Shown here: piece by piece, positions 3,976 through 6,181 of the stretch
How positions within the stretch are numbered: position 1 is the first letter of the stretch
How the letters are laid out: the number at the start of each line of letters is the position of its first letter
NCBI GenBank assembly: GCA_022759345.1
Contig: JAEMPK010000032.1
Location: 1-6,181, forward strand
Length of the DNA: 6,181 bases
Source: Pyrobaculum sp.
Lineage (GTDB): Archaea; Thermoproteota; Thermoprotei; Thermoproteales; Thermoproteaceae
Direction of reading: 5' to 3'
The notes under the pieces: generated by a model
What the model saw: the letters and a program-made list of their open reading frames with translations, nothing else
Database searches by the model: none
What the model was told of the DNA's origin: nothing
Made by a program: the position numbers and the translations under genes

Positions 3976-3992
3976 AAAAAATTAAGTTTTTT
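3976..3992 (-). promoter_or_regulatory. Overlapping acnA oligo-T terminator and BRE/TATA of the membrane-protein gene
   Basis: On the - strand the last acnA codons read GCAAAA then AACTTAATTTTTTAGG. GCAAAA fits the BRE pattern, CTTAAT (complement of 3981-3986) is close to the TATA pattern YTTAWA and lies 25 bases before the ATG at 3958, and the six Ts (complement of 3976-3981) directly follow the acnA stop codon and suit archaeal oligo-T termination. The same 17 bases may therefore end one transcript and start the next. Confidence 0.45.
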
Positions 3993-6181
3993 GCAGTAGT
4001 TTCTTCAGCACGTAGGGCAGGATGCCGCCGTGTTTGATGTACTCCACCTCGGCCCATGTATATATGGCCAGCCTAGCCTTTACTTCGTCCACGCGCCCAT
4101 CCTTTCTGTGTATTCTAATTGTTACTTCCTTCCCCGGCGCTAACCCCTCTGAAAGCCCCACTATGTCGAAGGTCTCCGACCCGTCTAGGTTGAGGCTGTC
4201 GACGGTGACGCCGGGGGGTAGCTGGATTGGTATTATGCCTACCATGGTGAGGTTGGATCTGTGTATCCTTTCGAAGCTTTCGGCGATGACGGCCTTGACG
4301 CCGAGGAGCTTCGGCCCCTTGGCGGCCCAGTCGCGGCTGGAGCCGGCGCCGTAGTTCTTGCCGGCCAGCACGATCACGGGGGTGCCCTCCCTCTTGTAGG
4401 CCTCTGCCGCCTCGTATACGGTCATGATCTTGCCCTCGGGGAACTTTATCGTGAGTCCGCCGTCTAGGTTTCCTATCTTGTTTTTGTACCCCTTGCTTGA
4501 GAAGGTGCCTCTCACCATCACCTGCCAGTTTCCTCTCCTGGCGCCGAAGGTGTTGAACTCAGAGGGCTTGACCCCCAGCGACAGCAGGAACTGTCCGGCG
4601 GGGTTGTCGGGGGTTATGTTGCCGGCAGGCGATATGTGGTCTGTGGTTATGCTGTCTCCTAATATAAGCAGAGGCCGCGCGCCGACTATGTCGCCTATCT
4701 TCACCTCGCCTTCGAACAGAGGCGACGGCTGGATGTAGGTGTCGTCGGGTCTCCAACTGTACAACAAGCCGGTTGGAGCCTCCAGGGCTTGCCACTCGGG
4801 CACAAGCTCGCCGACCTTGCTGTACTTTTCGACGTAGATCTTGGGGTCCATCCACTCCTCCACCACGCGGTTTACCTCCTCCGGCCTCGGCCAGAGATCT
4901 TTTAGATACACCGGCCTGCCGTCTTGCGCATAGGCTAGGGGCTCCTCCTCTAGGTTTTTAGTCACAGTGCCAGCCAAGGCGTAGGCCACCACGAGCGGCG
5001 GGGAGGCGAGGTACGCGGCGCGTACGTCTGGGTGCACCCTAGCTTCGAAGTTTCTGTTGCCCGACAACACGGCCGCTGCTAGTATGTCGTGTTCCTTGAT
5101 CGCCTTGGCCACCGGCTCCGGCAGGGGGCCGGAGTTGCCTATGCAGGTGGTGCAGCCGAACGCCACCACGTGGAAGCCCAGCTGGTCTAGGTACTTCTGG
5201 AGGCCGCTTCTTTCGAGGATCTCCGCGGCGGCTCTGGAGCCCGGGGCGAAGCTTGTCTTGACGTAGGGAGGCGGCTTTATGCCCAGCTCCACGGCCCTCT
5301 TGGCGAGGAGCGCCGCCGCCACGAGGAGGTAGGGGTTGCTGGTGTTTGTGCAGCTGGTTATGGCGGCAATCACCACGTCGCCGTCGCCGAACTGCGTCTT
5401 TCTGCCGTCTATCTCTATCTCCACCACCTTCCGCGTCGTCCGCCTCTTCCTCTCCTGGAGGAAGCCGTAGAAGCTCTTCGGCGCCTCCGCCAGAGTCCTC
5501 CTCTGCCAAGGCAGTGTGGGGCCTGCCACGTTGCGCTCCACGGCGGATAGGTCGAACTCAACTACTCGGCTGTACTCAGCCCCCTCCACCCCGCCGAAGA
5601 CGCCTTGTAGCTCGTAATACTTTCTTACCAGGGCGATGTGATCTTCCGACCTACCTGTGGCTCTGAGGTACGACAGAGTGTTTTGGTCGACGGGGAAGAG
5701 GCCGGTGGTGGAGCCGTACTCCGGCGCCATGTTGGCAATGGTGGCGCGGTCCGGCACGGAGAGCTTCTTGACCCCCTCGCCGAAGAACTCCACGAAGGCG
5801 TCAACGACGTCTACCTTGCGTAGGAACTCGGTAATTGCTAGGACTATGTCTGTGGCTGTGACGCCGGGCCGCGGTTCGCCGTAGAGGTGGACGCCGACAA
5901 CTCTCGGCACCTTTATAGTGATGGGCTCGCCCAACATCGCCGCCTCTGCCTCCACCCCGCCGACGCCCCACCCCACAACGCCGAGGCCGTTTATCATCGT
6001 TGTGTGGCTGTCCATGCCGACGAGAGTTTCGAAATACGCCAAATCTCCCTCTGTCATAACAACCTTTGCCAAGTATTCCAAGTTGACTTGATGTATGATG
6101 CCGGTGCCCGGCGGAAATACCCGCAAGTTCTTAAAGGCCTGCTGAGCCCACTTGAGGAAGCGGTATCTCTCTCTATTCCGC
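3982..6181 (-). CDS. acnA: Aconitate hydratase A (aconitase), 5' end outside the window
   Basis: Isomerises citrate to isocitrate via cis-aconitate with a [4Fe-4S] cluster, in the citric acid cycle. The AcnA/IRP1 class is shown by the domain order and motifs. The partial protein has 732 residues, numbered here from the window edge. The three cluster ligands are present: Cys277 in ITSCTNTSNPY, and Cys343 and Cys346 in GCTTCIGNSGP. Other landmarks are GMDSHTTMINGLGV (near 55-68), the swivelling-domain start ILGDSITTDHISPAGNI (506-522), FGARRGN (near 545-551) and YGAGSSRDWAAKGP (610-623). A TTG at 6126 could be mistaken for the start, but the frame continues beyond it with family sequence (RYRFLKWAQQAFKNLRVFPPG) to the window edge. 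About 150-170 N-terminal residues are missing. A six-T run follows the stop codon. No frameshift or lost key residue is seen. Some AcnA-class enzymes also bind RNA; this sequence cannot show that. Confidence 0.97.
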   Translation of the reverse strand, partial: RNRERYRFLKWAQQAFKNLRVFPPGTGIIHQVNLEYLAKVVMTEGDLAYFETLVGMDSHTTMINGLGVVGWGVGGVEAEAAMLGEPITIKVPRVVGVHLYGEPRPGVTATDIVLAITEFLRKVDVVDAFVEFFGEGVKKLSVPDRATIANMAPEYGSTTGLFPVDQNTLSYLRATGRSEDHIALVRKYYELQGVFGGVEGAEYSRVVEFDLSAVERNVAGPTLPWQRRTLAEAPKSFYGFLQERKRRTTRKVVEIEIDGRKTQFGDGDVVIAAITSCTNTSNPYLLVAAALLAKRAVELGIKPPPYVKTSFAPGSRAAAEILERSGLQKYLDQLGFHVVAFGCTTCIGNSGPLPEPVAKAIKEHDILAAAVLSGNRNFEARVHPDVRAAYLASPPLVVAYALAGTVTKNLEEEPLAYAQDGRPVYLKDLWPRPEEVNRVVEEWMDPKIYVEKYSKVGELVPEWQALEAPTGLLYSWRPDDTYIQPSPLFEGEVKIGDIVGARPLLILGDSITTDHISPAGNITPDNPAGQFLLSLGVKPSEFNTFGARRGNWQVMVRGTFSSKGYKNKIGNLDGGLTIKFPEGKIMTVYEAAEAYKREGTPVIVLAGKNYGAGSSRDWAAKGPKLLGVKAVIAESFERIHRSNLTMVGIIPIQLPPGVTVDSLNLDGSETFDIVGLSEGLAPGKEVTIRIHRKDGRVDEVKARLAIYTWAEVEYIKHGGILPYVLKKLLQKT

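Noticed and set aside
5039..5509. 156-codon open frame on the - strand inside acnA
   Set aside because: Arg/Gly-rich out-of-frame reading of the unmistakable aconitase coding sequence. The other long frames inside acnA and tpiA are likewise shadows of GC-rich codons.
6124..6126. TTG as start of acnA
   Set aside because: The frame continues to the window edge with clear aconitase sequence, so this TTG is an internal Leu codon and the gene is cut by the window.

Overview
The window reads as chromosomal DNA of a hyperthermophilic crenarchaeon of the order Thermoproteales, most likely Pyrobaculum or a close relative such as Thermoproteus. The reasons are: an archaeal/eukaryotic-type ribosomal protein S6e; a 225-residue archaeal-type triosephosphate isomerase that, from memory, closely resembles the Thermoproteus tenax enzyme; dense packing; and BRE/TATA-like promoter elements centred about 22-27 bases before most start codons with no Shine-Dalgarno between, the pattern of leaderless crenarchaeal transcripts. 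The species assignment is inference.

Left part (1-2172): a non-coding lead-in of about 130 bases with a small hairpin and a good promoter; a stand-alone Lrp/AsnC ligand-binding (RAM) domain gene on +; rps6e on -, whose stop codon directly abuts that of the RAM gene; an unrecognised 208-residue gene on +, divergent from rps6e over one symmetric TATA box; a 117-residue gene on - that overlaps it tail to tail and looks like the DUF6379 / C-glycoside deglycosidase beta-like fold family; and a 92-residue unrecognised gene on +, divergent from the latter.

Middle part (2173-2890): about 720 bases without an intact gene. It is visibly AT-richer than the rest: roughly 45% GC over 2521-2760, against 60-67% in sampled lines of rps6e, tpiA and acnA. 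It holds a well-formed promoter, two GC-rich hairpins where its transcript would begin, a run of protein-like segments that change frame several times (a probable decayed gene, about 2220-2723), and a hairpin exactly at that remnant's terminal stop. I do not recognise the protein. A structured non-coding RNA is the main alternative for its 5' part.

Right part (2891-6181), all on -: tpiA (triosephosphate isomerase), a 109-residue four-helix membrane protein, and acnA (aconitase A, 5' end outside the window). Each of the first two has its own TATA-like element. Terminator-like signals (an oligo-T run, and a hairpin followed by T-rich sequence) lie between the genes, so they appear to be separate units rather than one operon. 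Functionally the recognisable genes are housekeeping: translation (S6e), glycolysis/gluconeogenesis (TIM) and the citric acid cycle (aconitase), plus a small probable effector-binding regulator.

I found no tRNA, rRNA, CRISPR array, intact mobile element or defence system. The part least explained is the 2173-2890 interval.
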